Counted from the first letter of the stretch, positions 38,458 to 48,526 are shown. The stretch is 64,000 bases of DNA from Tessaracoccus sp. (GCF_016714275.1 NZ_JADJNP010000001.1:992001-1056000); one strand, 5' to 3'. Made by a program: numbers and translations. The notes: generated from the sequence alone by a model not told the origin.

Positions 38458-39060
38458 TCAGGACACGTTGAGGTGGATCACGCCGTAGTTGTAGGCCTTG
38501 CGGCGGTACACGACCGACGGACGGCCGGTCTCCTTGTCCTGGTAGAGGAAGAAGTCGTGGCCGACGAGCTCCATCTCGTCGAGCGCCTGGGCAAGCGTCA
38601 GCGGCTCGGTGTCGAACTCCTTGACCCGCACCACCAGCGGGCCGTCCCCGGTGACGACCAGTCCCGCGACCTCGACGGTCTGCGGGGCGTCATCCTCGAC
38701 CTCGACGGCGGCGACGAGGGCCGCCGCGTCCTGCGCAGGCCCGGTTCGCAGGCCGCGGTGCGTCTTGCGGCGGTCGGCCGCCTTGCGCAGCTGCGCCTTC
38801 AAGCGATCGAGCGCCATCTCGAAAGCGGCCGTCTTGTCGCTCGCCCGGGCCTCCGCCCGGACGACGGGGCCGCGGCTGCGCAGCGTCAGCTGCACATTGA
38901 TCGCGTGGGAGGGATCCTTCGTCGCGTCATCTGCGGTGAAGTCAACCTCTGCCCGGATCACCCGGTCACGCAATCGCTCGACGGTGGCGATCCTCTCGTG
39001 AACGAGCTCTTTGAGTTCAGGGTTGATCGTGCAGTGCCGACCGGTGACGACGATGTCCAT
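38458..39060 (-). CDS. hpf: Ribosome hibernation-promoting factor, long form
   Basis: A 200-residue long-form HPF that dimerises 70S ribosomes into inactive 100S particles in stationary phase. The N-terminal domain (MDIVVTGRHCTINPELKELVHERI, here given in part) binds the decoding centre. The C-terminal dimerisation domain is recognisable by VVRVKEFDTEPLTLAQA, MELVGHDFFLYQDKETG and VVYRRKAYNYGVIHL. ATG 39060 follows GGAGGAAC. It is separated from comF by about 160 bases and is followed by a strong terminator. Confidence 0.96.
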   Translation of the reverse strand: MDIVVTGRHCTINPELKELVHERIATVERLRDRVIRAEVDFTADDATKDPSHAINVQLTLRSRGPVVRAEARASDKTAAFEMALDRLKAQLRKAADRRKTHRGLRTGPAQDAAALVAAVEVEDDAPQTVEVAGLVVTGDGPLVVRVKEFDTEPLTLAQALDEMELVGHDFFLYQDKETGRPSVVYRRKAYNYGVIHLNVS

Positions 39061-39221
39061 CAGTTCCTCCGTCTGTCGTGGGACCACATGGCCCAGCTCC
39101 CACCCGTGGGGAAGTCCCGCGAGTGAATGGTGCAACGCCGCAGGTGACCCGAGAAATCTCGGACCTGCGGCGTCTCCATGCACTAACGCTACTCCCCTGA
39201 GAAAGGCCATGTCAGTGTCTT

Positions 39222-39857
39222 TCACCAACTGGTCAGGGGTTTGTCTGCGCGCGCGATCACCGCCACTCCTACGACCTCGACCTCCGCCTCGCGCAGCGCC
39301 CTGAGCGCCTCGGCGACCGTCGCCCCGGTGGTGTACACGTCGTCGACGAGCGCCACCGGCCCTGTGTGCAGGGCCGCCACCATCGATCCTGCGAGGTTGG
39401 CCGCACGGTCCTCGCGGCCCAGCCCGCGCTGGTCTGCGCCGCGCGCGGCGCGCGACAGCAAGGCGCGCCGCGGGAGGCTGGTGCGCGCCGCCGCGGCGGC
39501 GCAGATCCTGCCTGCATGGTCGAAGCCGCGCCTCCGCACGGCGCCGCGGAGCGACGGAACGGGAACCAGCGCCGTCGACGATGGCGGCGCGAGCTCGCCG
39601 ATAGCACGGGCGAGCAAACCGCCGAGGAACCGGTCGAGATGCAGGGCGCCGTCGTCCTTGAACCGCGGGATGATGCGGGCCAGGAGCGGTCGGTAGTCGC
39701 ATGCTGCCACGATCCGAGGCGAGCCATGGGCCACCTCGAGCGGCGGCCCGCGCAGCGCCCATTGGCAGGTGGCGCACACGCCCCAGCCCGGGTGGTCGCA
39801 GCCTGGGCAAGCCGAGCCGAGGAGGAGATCGGCGGCGGCATCGAAGAGAGCCCTCAT
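39222..39857 (-). CDS. ComF-family phosphoribosyltransferase-like protein
   Basis: A 211-residue ComF-family protein. An N-terminal zinc ribbon has two CxxC pairs (CPGC near residue 17, CATC near 28). The C-terminal phosphoribosyltransferase domain ends with the PRPP-binding loop VALVDDVYTTGATVAEALRAL. The central VPVPSLRGAVRRRGFDHAG is the ComF signature. In naturally competent bacteria ComF supports DNA uptake. No other competence gene is present here. It lies 59 bases downstream of lpqB on the same strand. Confidence 0.92.
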   Translation of the reverse strand: MRALFDAAADLLLGSACPGCDHPGWGVCATCQWALRGPPLEVAHGSPRIVAACDYRPLLARIIPRFKDDGALHLDRFLGGLLARAIGELAPPSSTALVPVPSLRGAVRRRGFDHAGRICAAAAARTSLPRRALLSRAARGADQRGLGREDRAANLAGSMVAALHTGPVALVDDVYTTGATVAEALRALREAEVEVVGVAVIARADKPLTSW

Positions 39858-39916
39858 ACCCTCGTTATGGCAAGAACGAGGACCCGCTCACCGGATATCC
39901 ACAGGCCACGCTCGGG

Positions 39917-41614
39917 TCAAGCACCGAAGCTGATCGCGCTGATGTCCTCTATGATGCGGTTCCAGCGCGTCCGCGCCTCGAACCGCCACACCATTCCCGC
40001 CTCATTCCGGATCGCGACTGAGCCCCCGCCGAGGCGGGCCATCGCGGTGATCTCCGCGACGTCGCCGACCACCGGACCGAGGTCCTCGACGAGCGATCCG
40101 TCTGACTGGGCCAGGAAAACCGATCGCCCAGAGGCGCTCGACCCGATGAAGGCGAGCGCCGTCTCCGATTGCCAGGAGACCGCGGTGACGTCGGTGATCT
40201 CCGAGCCGCGCGGGCTCACCATGTGCAGCGGCCACGACCCGTCGGTCTCGGTCCCGCTCGGCAGGACCGCGGTCAGGCTCAGCGTCCGCACCTGCCCGGA
40301 GCGCACGACGAGCGCGAGGCGGGCCCTCGTTGGGGACACCGCGAAGGCCTCGACGACCGCGCCCTCCGGCAAGGTGGTCCCGACGGCGACCACGTGCTCC
40401 GAACGGTCGAGGGTCAGCAGCCGCGTCACGCCGTCAGTGCCGTCGCCCAGCAGCCAGAGGGCGCCGAGCGCGAACTGCGGCGCACGGAGGTTCGTGAACT
40501 CGGCTTTCACTGGAGAGACCTGCCCGCCGAGCTGACCGAGGCTCAGGCCCGTCCTGCTCTCGTCGACATAGGCGACGGAGACGCCGTCCAGGGAGACTGC
40601 GACATCCGCGCTCCCGTCGGCCTGCGGCGTCAACGGTACGAACTGGGCCTCCTCGCTCACTCGCCCGGGCACCCCCTCACGGATGCCGTACAGATTCGGC
40701 GTCGCTCCCCGCGAGAGCACCTGATAGCCGAGCTGGCCCGCGAGTTCCAGCACCCCGGCCGCGTTGGATCCCGGCAGCGCGAAGCCGACGCCTCCTTGCG
40801 TGATCACCAGGCCAGTGACCCTCGGGATGGAGGTGAGGGACCAGATCAGCTGAGCCCCGAGCGCTCTGCGGGCATCGCCGGTCATCGCGGTGTCGAGGCC
40901 GAGCAGGTCGACGGTGACAACACCCTGACTGTCGATCTTCGCCATATCCGGGCCGAGGGTGACGTTCGAGGGGAAGGCATTCGACACCGTGCGCACCAGC
41001 TGCGGCGACGAGCCATCGAGCAGCGCGTCGACCACCCACGTGGGTGTGAGCAGCGCCTCGGGAACGTGCCGGAGGTCCGGCACGACGTGGGTTCCCGCAC
41101 GGCTCATGAAGTACAGCGGCACATGGGAGTAGTACCGCTCGAAGATGTAGCGCGAAAGGAGAAGCCCCTCCGGCGCGGTGCCTATCCGCCACTCGCCGTC
41201 CTCACGTACGAGCCCGAACTCGTAGGTGAACGGGCGGTACGCGGACGTCAGCCGACCCGCATCGTCCAGCTCGCCGAGAAGGTCTCCTTCGACCCGGACC
41301 CCGCCTTCCGCCTCCGTGGTCACGGTCGTCAGCACGACCTGGGCCGTCTCGGGGTCCCACTGCGAGGCCGCGTCCGTCGTGAGGTATTGCCGCGCGACGG
41401 CGTAGTCCTCGGCGGGATCCGCCATGGCTTGGAGGAAGCCCTCCACCAGGCGGATCGGCGTGACACCCTCCGCCGGCGGCTCGGGCGCGATGTCGATCCC
41501 GCGCGGCTGCGGCGAGTAGGGAACCTCCTCGACGGGGCCGGTCGTGGGGATGTTGCTGCACCCCGACGCCAGGACGACCACCAGGCCCATGATGATGCCG
41601 ATCAGTCGCTTCAT
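39917..41614 (-). CDS. lpqB: Lipoprotein LpqB, MtrAB-associated
   Basis: A 565-residue lipoprotein with signal peptide and lipobox ending in ASGC (Cys near residue 19). It has a GerMN domain in the middle and a Gmad1 beta-propeller-like C-terminal half. LpqB interacts with the sensor kinase MtrB and modulates MtrA activity in mycobacteria and streptomycetes. The gene overlaps the mtrB stop by four bases (ATGA), so the three products are made together. No unusual feature is seen. Confidence 0.95.
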   Translation of the reverse strand: MKRLIGIIMGLVVVLASGCSNIPTTGPVEEVPYSPQPRGIDIAPEPPAEGVTPIRLVEGFLQAMADPAEDYAVARQYLTTDAASQWDPETAQVVLTTVTTEAEGGVRVEGDLLGELDDAGRLTSAYRPFTYEFGLVREDGEWRIGTAPEGLLLSRYIFERYYSHVPLYFMSRAGTHVVPDLRHVPEALLTPTWVVDALLDGSSPQLVRTVSNAFPSNVTLGPDMAKIDSQGVVTVDLLGLDTAMTGDARRALGAQLIWSLTSIPRVTGLVITQGGVGFALPGSNAAGVLELAGQLGYQVLSRGATPNLYGIREGVPGRVSEEAQFVPLTPQADGSADVAVSLDGVSVAYVDESRTGLSLGQLGGQVSPVKAEFTNLRAPQFALGALWLLGDGTDGVTRLLTLDRSEHVVAVGTTLPEGAVVEAFAVSPTRARLALVVRSGQVRTLSLTAVLPSGTETDGSWPLHMVSPRGSEITDVTAVSWQSETALAFIGSSASGRSVFLAQSDGSLVEDLGPVVGDVAEITAMARLGGGSVAIRNEAGMVWRFEARTRWNRIIEDISAISFGA

Positions 41615-43176
41615 GAGCGGCCTCCCTTCGCCGCAGGGATGTCATCGACGGGGATGACCGGCAGAGGCGAGCCGGTCAACTCGTGCCCCGGCTCGCGCGG
41701 CAGTGTCAGCCGGAACTGGGCACCACGGCCCGGGCGGCCCCACGCCGTCAGCCAGCCGCGATGCAGGCGCGCATCCTCCATCGAGATCGCCAGCCCGAGG
41801 CCGGTGCCGCCGACGATCCGGGTGCGGCTGGGATCCGCGCGCCAGAACCGGTCGAACACCCGAGCGGCATCCTCCGCCGCGAAGCCGATCCCATGGTCGC
41901 GGACCGTGACGGCCACCGCGACGTCGTCGGCCGCGACCGTGACGTGAACGGGCTTGCCCTCCGCGTGCTCGAGCGCGTTGGTGATGAGGTTGCGGACCAG
42001 TCGGCGGATCCGTCGGGAGTCGACCGACGCCGTCGTGTCGTCGGTCAGGCACTCGACGGTCACCTCAACGCCCAGCTTCTGCGCCATGCCGGTGTTCGCG
42101 GCGACCTCAGCTTCGACCAGGGACGCGACGTCGCTCTCGTCGAGCGCGAGCACGGCTGCCCCCGCGTCGAAGCGGGAGATCTCGAGGAGGTCAGCGAGCA
42201 TGGTGTTGAACCGGTCGATCTCTGTGCTCATGAGCTCAGCCGACCGGCTTTCGCTCGGGCCCATCTCGCCGCGCGCGTCGTAGAGCACGTCGGCCGCCAT
42301 CTTGATGGTCGTCATCGGCGTGCGGAGCTCGTGCGAGACGTCGCTGACGAACCGCTGCTGCAACGTCGACAGCGTCTCCAGCTCGCGGATGCGCTGCTGG
42401 AGCTGAGCCGCCATGCGGTTCATGGAGCGGGCGAGCGAGGCGAGGTCGTCGGTGCCGAGCACCTGCATCCGCTCGTCGAGCTGCCCGGACGCGAGCTTCA
42501 AGGCCGTCATGCTCGCCCGGCGCACGGGCCGCACGACCTGTGCCGTGACGAGATAGGCGACGAGGGTCAGCGCCAGCACCAGCACGCCGCCGGTACCGAG
42601 GATGGCATCGCGCAGCGACTGCAGCGTGCGCAGCTCCGTGGTCATCGGGAAGATGTAGTAGACCGGGAACCGCTCCCCCGTCGGCCCGATCAGGGAGGCG
42701 CCGATCGCCCACCCCGGCTCGGGCTCCGCGGCAGGGTCAGTGAACCGCACCTCTGTCGGCGTCACGTACATGCCGCCGGTCAACTCCACCTGCTGACGCA
42801 ACGCGTCAGGCACCGACTCCGCCTGGATGCCCGACGACACAAGGCTCGACGCCGGTCCCTGAATGACGACGCGGTACTGCGCGGCCTGGGCGTCAGCGAG
42901 GTCGGCGAGGCGGTTCAACGCCTCATGGGCAGAGGTGCCGCGCGCGTCGGGCGTGCGCAGCTGTTCCTGCATGAATGCGTAAACGCTCGCGGCCTCGTTC
43001 AGCGACGACTCCCGCTTCGCATCGACGACGCCCACCGTCGCCTGCTGCAGCAGGACGACACCCGCCAGGAACAAGAGAACCACGGAAAGCGTCAGCGTCG
43101 AGATGAGCACCCGCAGCGGCAGCGAACTCCACCACAGCCGCCGGAATCCATGGCGACGCCTACGCGACCGGTTCAC
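41611..43176 (-). CDS. mtrB: Sensor histidine kinase MtrB
   Basis: A 521-residue membrane kinase that senses cell-envelope or division state and phosphorylates MtrA. TM1 is at about residues 18-45, an extracytoplasmic domain follows, and TM2 is near 190-212, then a HAMP domain (RMQVLGTDDLASLARSMN). The H-box is SDVSHELRTPMTTIKM with the phospho-accepting His, and the ATP-binding region contains RLVRNLITNALEHAEG and GTGLGLAIS. It overlaps mtrA by 17 bases and lpqB by four. Confidence 0.96.
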   Translation of the reverse strand: MNRSRRRRHGFRRLWWSSLPLRVLISTLTLSVVLLFLAGVVLLQQATVGVVDAKRESSLNEAASVYAFMQEQLRTPDARGTSAHEALNRLADLADAQAAQYRVVIQGPASSLVSSGIQAESVPDALRQQVELTGGMYVTPTEVRFTDPAAEPEPGWAIGASLIGPTGERFPVYYIFPMTTELRTLQSLRDAILGTGGVLVLALTLVAYLVTAQVVRPVRRASMTALKLASGQLDERMQVLGTDDLASLARSMNRMAAQLQQRIRELETLSTLQQRFVSDVSHELRTPMTTIKMAADVLYDARGEMGPSESRSAELMSTEIDRFNTMLADLLEISRFDAGAAVLALDESDVASLVEAEVAANTGMAQKLGVEVTVECLTDDTTASVDSRRIRRLVRNLITNALEHAEGKPVHVTVAADDVAVAVTVRDHGIGFAAEDAARVFDRFWRADPSRTRIVGGTGLGLAISMEDARLHRGWLTAWGRPGRGAQFRLTLPREPGHELTGSPLPVIPVDDIPAAKGGRS

Positions 43177-43861
43177 CGGCCCGGTACCCGATGCCCCTGA
43201 CCGTGATCACGATCTCCGGCTTCTCGGGATCGCGCTCCACCTTGGCCCGCAGGCGCTGCACGTGCACGTTGACCAGTCGCGTGTCGGCAGCGTTGCGGTA
43301 GCCCCAAACCTCGTCGAGGAGCGCCTCGCGGGTGAACACATGGGTCGGCCGTTTGGCGAGCGCGAGGAGAAGGTCGAACTCGAGGGGGGTCAGGCTCAGC
43401 AGATGGTCGCCGCGCTTGACCTGGTGAGAGGAGACGGAGATCGAAAGGTCGCCGATGGGCAGCCGGTCCGCGCCGCCGTCGCCGGAGTTGCGGCGCAGTC
43501 GCGTGCGGATGCGGGCGATCAGCTCCTTGGCCTTGAACGGCTTCGGCACGTAGTCGTCCGCGCCTGCCTCGAGGCCTGCGACGACATCGGAGGTGTCAGA
43601 GCGCGCCGTGAGCATGATGATGGGCACGCCGGACTCGGTGCGAATGTCACGGCAGACCTGAACGCCGTCGCGGCCGGGCAGCATCAGATCGAGGAGCACG
43701 AGATCGGGGCGCGACGCGCGGAACTCATGCAGCGCCGCGTCGCCCGCGGCGCAGTGCGCCGTATCGAACCCCTCCTGCCGCAATACGATCTGGAGCATCT
43801 CGGCCAACGCGGCGTCGTCGTCGACGACGAGGATGCGCGCCCTGCCTTTCGCCTCGTTCAC
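43160..43861 (-). CDS. mtrA: Response regulator MtrA
   Basis: A 233-residue OmpR-type regulator of cell division, envelope and resuscitation genes. The receiver has ILVVDDDAALAEML, the phospho-accepting Asp in LVLLDLMLPGRDG and Lys in DYVPKPFKAKELIARI. The winged-helix DNA-binding domain contains LLLALAKRPTHVFTREALLD and RRLVNVHVQRLRAKVE-like segments, ending RGIGYRAGEP. GTG 43861 has a GGGGGAT ribosome-binding site. First of mtrA-mtrB-lpqB. Confidence 0.96.
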   Translation of the reverse strand: MNEAKGRARILVVDDDAALAEMLQIVLRQEGFDTAHCAAGDAALHEFRASRPDLVLLDLMLPGRDGVQVCRDIRTESGVPIIMLTARSDTSDVVAGLEAGADDYVPKPFKAKELIARIRTRLRRNSGDGGADRLPIGDLSISVSSHQVKRGDHLLSLTPLEFDLLLALAKRPTHVFTREALLDEVWGYRNAADTRLVNVHVQRLRAKVERDPEKPEIVITVRGIGYRAGEPVA

Positions 43862-43958
43862 TGGATCCCCCTACCTAGGTAACTGCCGCGGACTCCCGCG
43901 TCGTTGCCTGCCATGGTACCGAGCCGGTCAGATGACCGCGTGGGGTTGGTTGTCGCAC

Positions 43959-44540
43959 TCAATTGAGCCTCGGTTCCTCGGTCCAGGTCGACCACCGGCC
44001 GGTGGCGCCGCCCATTCTTCGGAGCACGCGCCGCCACAGTCCTTCCGGGGCGCCGAAGACGTCGGTGGCGGTGGCTTTCGTGCGGAACCAGGACCCGCGC
44101 AGGAGTTCACCCTCCAGTTGGCCGGGCGCCCAGCCGGAAAGGCCGGAGAACACGCGCAGCTGCGCAAACGACGTCGCCAGCAGCTCCCGAGGGAAGTTGA
44201 CGTCGACGACTCCGACGTCGCCCAGCACGCGTTCCCAACCCGGCGGCGGTTGCTCCGCGGAGACGGGTTCGCCCAGGAGCACGACCACCTCAGGATTGAC
44301 GGGACCACCGGTCATCACCTCGCCCGGCGGGCTGAGCAGGCCGCCGAAGTGCTCCCTGACCTGGGCTAGCGGCGATCCGGGCGCCGCCTCCTCATCGGGC
44401 GGCAGGTTCAGGCACAGCCCGATGGTGCCGCTCTCGTTGTGGGAGATGAGCAGGATGACGGTGCGGTCGAAGAAGCCGCCCCGTCCGGGTTCGGTCGCTA
44501 CGAGCAGCTGCCCGACGGCGATGGCCCCTGCGTACTCCAC
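43959..44540 (-). CDS. YqgE/AlgH family protein
   Basis: A 193-residue DUF179 protein. Signatures are GQLLVATEPGRGGFFDRTVI, LLISHNESGTIGLCLNLP, the GGPVNPEVVVLLG loop and the C-terminal LRVFSGLSGWAPGQLEGEL. The family has a flavin-reductase-like fold, no established activity and wide distribution. I chose GTG 44540; further upstream the frame is open but Arg/Ser-rich and non-coding. It lies 67 bases after the pnkp stop on the same strand and about 100 bases before mtrA, which is transcribed in the same direction. Confidence 0.9.
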   Translation of the reverse strand: MEYAGAIAVGQLLVATEPGRGGFFDRTVILLISHNESGTIGLCLNLPPDEEAAPGSPLAQVREHFGGLLSPPGEVMTGGPVNPEVVVLLGEPVSAEQPPPGWERVLGDVGVVDVNFPRELLATSFAQLRVFSGLSGWAPGQLEGELLRGSWFRTKATATDVFGAPEGLWRRVLRRMGGATGRWSTWTEEPRLN

Positions 44541-44607
44541 CCCAGCGAGCCTAGTGCGGCGGCGCTGTCGGCGACCCCGAAACGCGGGGATTGAGGGACA
44601 TCGGCGC

Positions 44608-47109
44608 TCAGAGCCTGGGGTCGACCGGCTCGGACTCGAGCGCGAGCACTCCGAAGACCGCTTCGTGAATCCGCCACAGCGGCTCACCGGCGACGAGCCG
44701 CTGCACGGCCTCGAGCCCCAGCGCGTACTCGCGCAGCGCGAGCGACCGCTTGCGGCCGAGGTTGCGTTGCCGCAGCCGCTCGAGGTTCTCGGGTTCGGTG
44801 TAGTCGGGACCGTAGATGATCCGCAGGTACTCGCGGCCGCGGACCTTCAACCCGGGCTGCGGGGCCTTGCCCTTCGACGTCCGCACGAGGTTGGCCAGTG
44901 GTTTGACCACCATGCCCTCTCCCCCGTCGGCGGTGAGCTCCTCCCACCAGGCGATGCCGTCCGCCCGGCTCGCGGCATCGCGGGTGTCGACCACCCGTCG
45001 CCGCGTGTGACGGAAGAGGCCGGGATCGGCCGCTACGAGCCGGTCCGCGAGGTCGAGGTGCCACAGATGGTCGCGGTCCGCGTAGCTCGAAACCTTGCCT
45101 GCAAGGACCTGGAAGACGGCGAGCTGCACGCCGTCGAGCCCGTTGGTCGGCCAGACATAACGCTGCCAGGCGGCGTCGTAGGCGCGGGCATTGGCCAGCC
45201 GCGACTCGGTCCGACGGAGGAGGGCCTCGACATCGACGCCGCGCGCCTGGGCGGTGGCGAGTGCCTCCACCGCGGGTGGCAGCGCCAGCAGGGCCGACGA
45301 TCCGACGGGCGCGTACTGCTCGCGCAGCAGCCCCTGCGACTTCACCGACCAGGGAAGCAGTTCGGCGTCGAGAAGCAGCCAGTCCGTGTCCAGCTCCCTG
45401 TCGATGCCCGACTCGCGCACGGCGGCGCGGACGCGGTCCAGCAGGTGCGTCGTGAGATTGGCGTCGAAGAATGCGCGGCCGGTGCGCGTGTACACCGAGC
45501 CGCCGTCGGGCGTGAGGTAGACGACGGCGCGCGAGCCCATGTGCTTCTCCTCGCAGAGCACCTGGCCGATGCCCCATTCCGCGTACTGGGCGAACGCCTC
45601 GTCGGGGTGTTCGAGGTAACCGCCGCGGGTCGAGGTGGCGACCGGCGACATCGTCGGCGGGAGATACGGAACCAGGCGCGGATGCAGTGCGAACCGGCTC
45701 ATCACCTCCAACGCACCCGCCGCGTTCTCCGCTGTGATGGTGACGCGTCCCATGGTCTCGGTCTCGACGGAGCGCCGCCCGACGACGTCGGTCAGCCGCA
45801 GCTCGTCCTCTCCGCGCTGCGGGGCCGACGTCAGAAACGGCTTTGCCGGCTCGTAGTGCACCTCCGTCGCGGGCACCTGCACGGTCTCACGCTCGGGATA
45901 GCGCAGGGCCGAGAGGCTCCCGCCGAACACGCATCCGGTGTCGAGGCACAGCGTGTTGTTGATCCACTCGAGGGTTGGGGTCGGGGTGTGGCCGTAGACG
46001 ACCATCGCGCGACCCCGGTACTCCTCGGCCCACGGGTAGCGCACGGGGAGGCCGTACTCGTCGGTCTCGCCTGTGGTGTCGCCGTACAGCGCGAACGAGC
46101 GCACCCGGCCGGAGGCGCGGCCATGGTAGGCCTCCTTCAGCCCGGCGTGCGCCACGACGAGACGTCGGTCGTCGAGGACGAGGTGCGAGACGAGCCCGCG
46201 GCACCACTCGCGCACCTCGTCGCGGAACTCCTGCGGCTCCTCGGCCAGCTCCGCCAGCGTCGTCTCCAGGCCGTGGGTGGCCTGGACCTTGCGGCCGTCG
46301 AGCGCCCGGACGAGCTTGGCCTCGTGGTTGCCCGGCACCGCGAGCGCGTGACCAGCCGCGGTCATGCCCATCGCGAGGCGCAGCACGCCGACCGACGACG
46401 GCCCGCGGTCGACGAGGTCGCCCACGAAGACGACCCTTCGCCCCGCCGGATGTTCGGCGTCGACGGCGCGGCCCTGGTCGTCGCGGCGGATCTCGTAGCC
46501 GAGGACGCCGAACAAGGCGAGCAACTCGTCAAGGCAGCCGTGGACGTCGCCGACGATGTCGAACGGACCGTGCTGATCCGAGTAGTCGTTGAGGAGGCGG
46601 TCGCGCACCACGGTGGCCGCGTCGACCTCGTCGACCGACCTCAGCACGTGCACGCTGCGGAAGCCCTCCCGGCCCAGCCCGCGCAGCGATTTGCGCAGCA
46701 TCGTCGCTTGCCGCTTGACCGGTCCAGGCCCGAAGTCACGATCCGGGCGCGTCGCATTGCGCTCGAGCGCGACTTCCAGCGGAACGTCGAGCACGATGGC
46801 CACCGGGAGCACGTCGTGGTCGCGGGCCACCTGCACCAGCGCGGCACGTGACTCCCGGGACACGTTCGTGGCGTCGACGACGGTGAGCAGCCCGCGGTCG
46901 AGGCGCTTGCCCGCGATGTAGTGGAGGACGTCGAACGCGTCGCCGCTGGCGGACTGGTCGTTCTCGTCGCCGCTGACCAGTGCGCGGCAGTAGTCGGAGC
47001 TGATCACCTCGAAGGGGGCGAAGGCGCGGCGCGCGAAGGTGGTCTTGCCGGAGCCCGACGCGCCGATCAGCACGACGAGGCTGAGGCCGGGGATGTGCAG
47101 CTCAGTCAT
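44608..47109 (-). CDS. pnkp: Bacterial polynucleotide kinase-phosphatase-ligase Pnkp
   Basis: An 833-residue three-domain RNA end-healing and sealing enzyme. The 5'-kinase domain has Walker A GASGSGKTTFARR near residue 18. The 2',3'-phosphatase is a calcineurin-type domain (DIVGDVHGC near 180, VGDLVDRGP, GNHE). The C-terminal adenylyltransferase has the nucleotidyl lysine in EEKHMGSRAVV near 523 and motif V in GGEGMVVKP. Bacterial Pnkp works with Hen1 to repair RNAs cut by ribotoxins. ATG 47109 overlaps the hen1 stop by eight bases, so the two are coupled. All catalytic motifs look intact, and the length matches the family. Confidence 0.95.
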   Translation of the reverse strand: MTELHIPGLSLVVLIGASGSGKTTFARRAFAPFEVISSDYCRALVSGDENDQSASGDAFDVLHYIAGKRLDRGLLTVVDATNVSRESRAALVQVARDHDVLPVAIVLDVPLEVALERNATRPDRDFGPGPVKRQATMLRKSLRGLGREGFRSVHVLRSVDEVDAATVVRDRLLNDYSDQHGPFDIVGDVHGCLDELLALFGVLGYEIRRDDQGRAVDAEHPAGRRVVFVGDLVDRGPSSVGVLRLAMGMTAAGHALAVPGNHEAKLVRALDGRKVQATHGLETTLAELAEEPQEFRDEVREWCRGLVSHLVLDDRRLVVAHAGLKEAYHGRASGRVRSFALYGDTTGETDEYGLPVRYPWAEEYRGRAMVVYGHTPTPTLEWINNTLCLDTGCVFGGSLSALRYPERETVQVPATEVHYEPAKPFLTSAPQRGEDELRLTDVVGRRSVETETMGRVTITAENAAGALEVMSRFALHPRLVPYLPPTMSPVATSTRGGYLEHPDEAFAQYAEWGIGQVLCEEKHMGSRAVVYLTPDGGSVYTRTGRAFFDANLTTHLLDRVRAAVRESGIDRELDTDWLLLDAELLPWSVKSQGLLREQYAPVGSSALLALPPAVEALATAQARGVDVEALLRRTESRLANARAYDAAWQRYVWPTNGLDGVQLAVFQVLAGKVSSYADRDHLWHLDLADRLVAADPGLFRHTRRRVVDTRDAASRADGIAWWEELTADGGEGMVVKPLANLVRTSKGKAPQPGLKVRGREYLRIIYGPDYTEPENLERLRQRNLGRKRSLALREYALGLEAVQRLVAGEPLWRIHEAVFGVLALESEPVDPRL

Positions 47110-48526
47110 GGGCAGGCTCCTGCGTGCGGGCGTCGGTGAACAGGGCGAGTTGCGTGGGCGCGCCCAACTCAGGGTCGACGTCGCCGACCGTGCGGAACGC
47201 GACTCGGTAGCCGTGCTCGTCCGCCACGCGGGTCGCCCAGGCCTCCAGCTCGACCCTCGTCCACTCGAACCGGTGGTCAGGGTGCCGCCACTGGCCGTCG
47301 GCCAGCTCGTAGATGCTGTTGCACTCGCGGTTGGGCGTCGTGAGGATGACGTGCTTCGGCCGTGCCGCACCGAAGACGCTGCTCTCCAGCGACGCGATCC
47401 GGTCCGGTTCCAGGTGTTCGATCACCTCGATCAGCAGGACGGCGTCGAAGCGCTCGATCGCGTCGTCGCGGTAGGTCACCGATGACTGCCGCAGTGTGAG
47501 CTTGTCCCGCTGCTTGTCCGGGCGCCGATCCAGGTTGAGCTTCCGCTCGGCGTACTCGAGGACGCGCGGCGAGACGTCGATGCCGACGATCTCGGTCACC
47601 GACGGCTCCTCGATCAGCGCCCTCAGGTAGTAGCCCTCGCCGCAGCCGAGATCGACGACGCGCCGTGCCCCTACCTCGCGCACCGCGGCCATCACGGCCT
47701 CCAAGCGATGCACCCGAAGCGGGGTCCGCTGCTCGGCGGCCGTGGGATCGTCGTCTGTCCGGTCGTCGTCGGCTTCCTCCGGCTCGACCACGTCGTCGAG
47801 GGCGTTCAGGCGCGCCGTAGCGTCCTCGATGAAGGAGCGCCGCGCACGGAGGTAGCGGCGCACGATCAGCTCCCGCTGCGGATGCTCAGCGAGCCAGCCC
47901 TCGCCGCGCCGCACCAGCTTGTCGACCTCGTCGGAGCTCGCCCAGTAGTGCTTCGCGTTGTCGAGCACGGGGAGCAGGACGTAGAGCTGCGAGAGCGCGT
48001 CGGCGAGGCGCACGGTGCCGGTGAGGGTGAGGTCGACGTAGGGCGCGTCGCCCCACTCGCCGTTCGGACCGAAGGGCGCAGTGCTCGTCTGGGCCTCCCA
48101 GCCGAGCGGCTCGAAGAGCGCGCGGACCAGCGCATCGCCGCCCCGCGCGGGCACGGCGGGAACCCGGAGCACGAGCGGCAACTGGGTCGCGGCGAGCTCG
48201 GGACGGGAGTCGCACCTGCCGTTGAGTGCGGTCGTGAACACCCGGCCGAGCGCGACGGCGAGCATCGACGACGCCGCATACGGCCGGTCCGTGACGTAGT
48301 CGGTCAGGGAGAGCCCCTCGCGGGTCTTCAGCCGGCGCCGCACCATCGAGATCGGGTCGATCTCCAGCAGCAGCGCCGCCGTCACGCGCTCCGCCATCGA
48401 CTCAGGGTAGAACACCGTCGCCTCACCCACGGGCAGCGAGAACTTCTGGACCCGGTCCGGATGCTTGTGCAACAGGAACCCGAGCCCGGCAGCGTCGGGC
48501 CCGGTCATCGTGATGGTCAGCAGCAT
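47102..48526 (-). CDS. hen1: RNA 3'-terminal 2'-O-methyltransferase Hen1
   Basis: A 474-residue bacterial Hen1. The N-terminal half is the Pnkp-interacting and ligase-activating region of the family. The C-terminal half is a SAM methyltransferase (VVDLGCGEGYYLRAL near residue 290) with the Mn-binding Hen1 signature LLIEVIEHLEPDRI and the final His in WRHPDHRFEWTR. It methylates the 2'-OH at the break before sealing so that the repaired RNA resists recutting. It is first of the hen1-pnkp operon. A 104-base gap separates it from the divergent STAND/TPR gene. Confidence 0.95.
   Translation of the reverse strand: MLLTITMTGPDAAGLGFLLHKHPDRVQKFSLPVGEATVFYPESMAERVTAALLLEIDPISMVRRRLKTREGLSLTDYVTDRPYAASSMLAVALGRVFTTALNGRCDSRPELAATQLPLVLRVPAVPARGGDALVRALFEPLGWEAQTSTAPFGPNGEWGDAPYVDLTLTGTVRLADALSQLYVLLPVLDNAKHYWASSDEVDKLVRRGEGWLAEHPQRELIVRRYLRARRSFIEDATARLNALDDVVEPEEADDDRTDDDPTAAEQRTPLRVHRLEAVMAAVREVGARRVVDLGCGEGYYLRALIEEPSVTEIVGIDVSPRVLEYAERKLNLDRRPDKQRDKLTLRQSSVTYRDDAIERFDAVLLIEVIEHLEPDRIASLESSVFGAARPKHVILTTPNRECNSIYELADGQWRHPDHRFEWTRVELEAWATRVADEHGYRVAFRTVGDVDPELGAPTQLALFTDARTQEPAHD

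Noticed and set aside
43963..46851. Plus-strand frame across yqgE and pnkp
   Set aside because: It runs through two unrelated minus-strand genes and the gap between them, and it has no domain.
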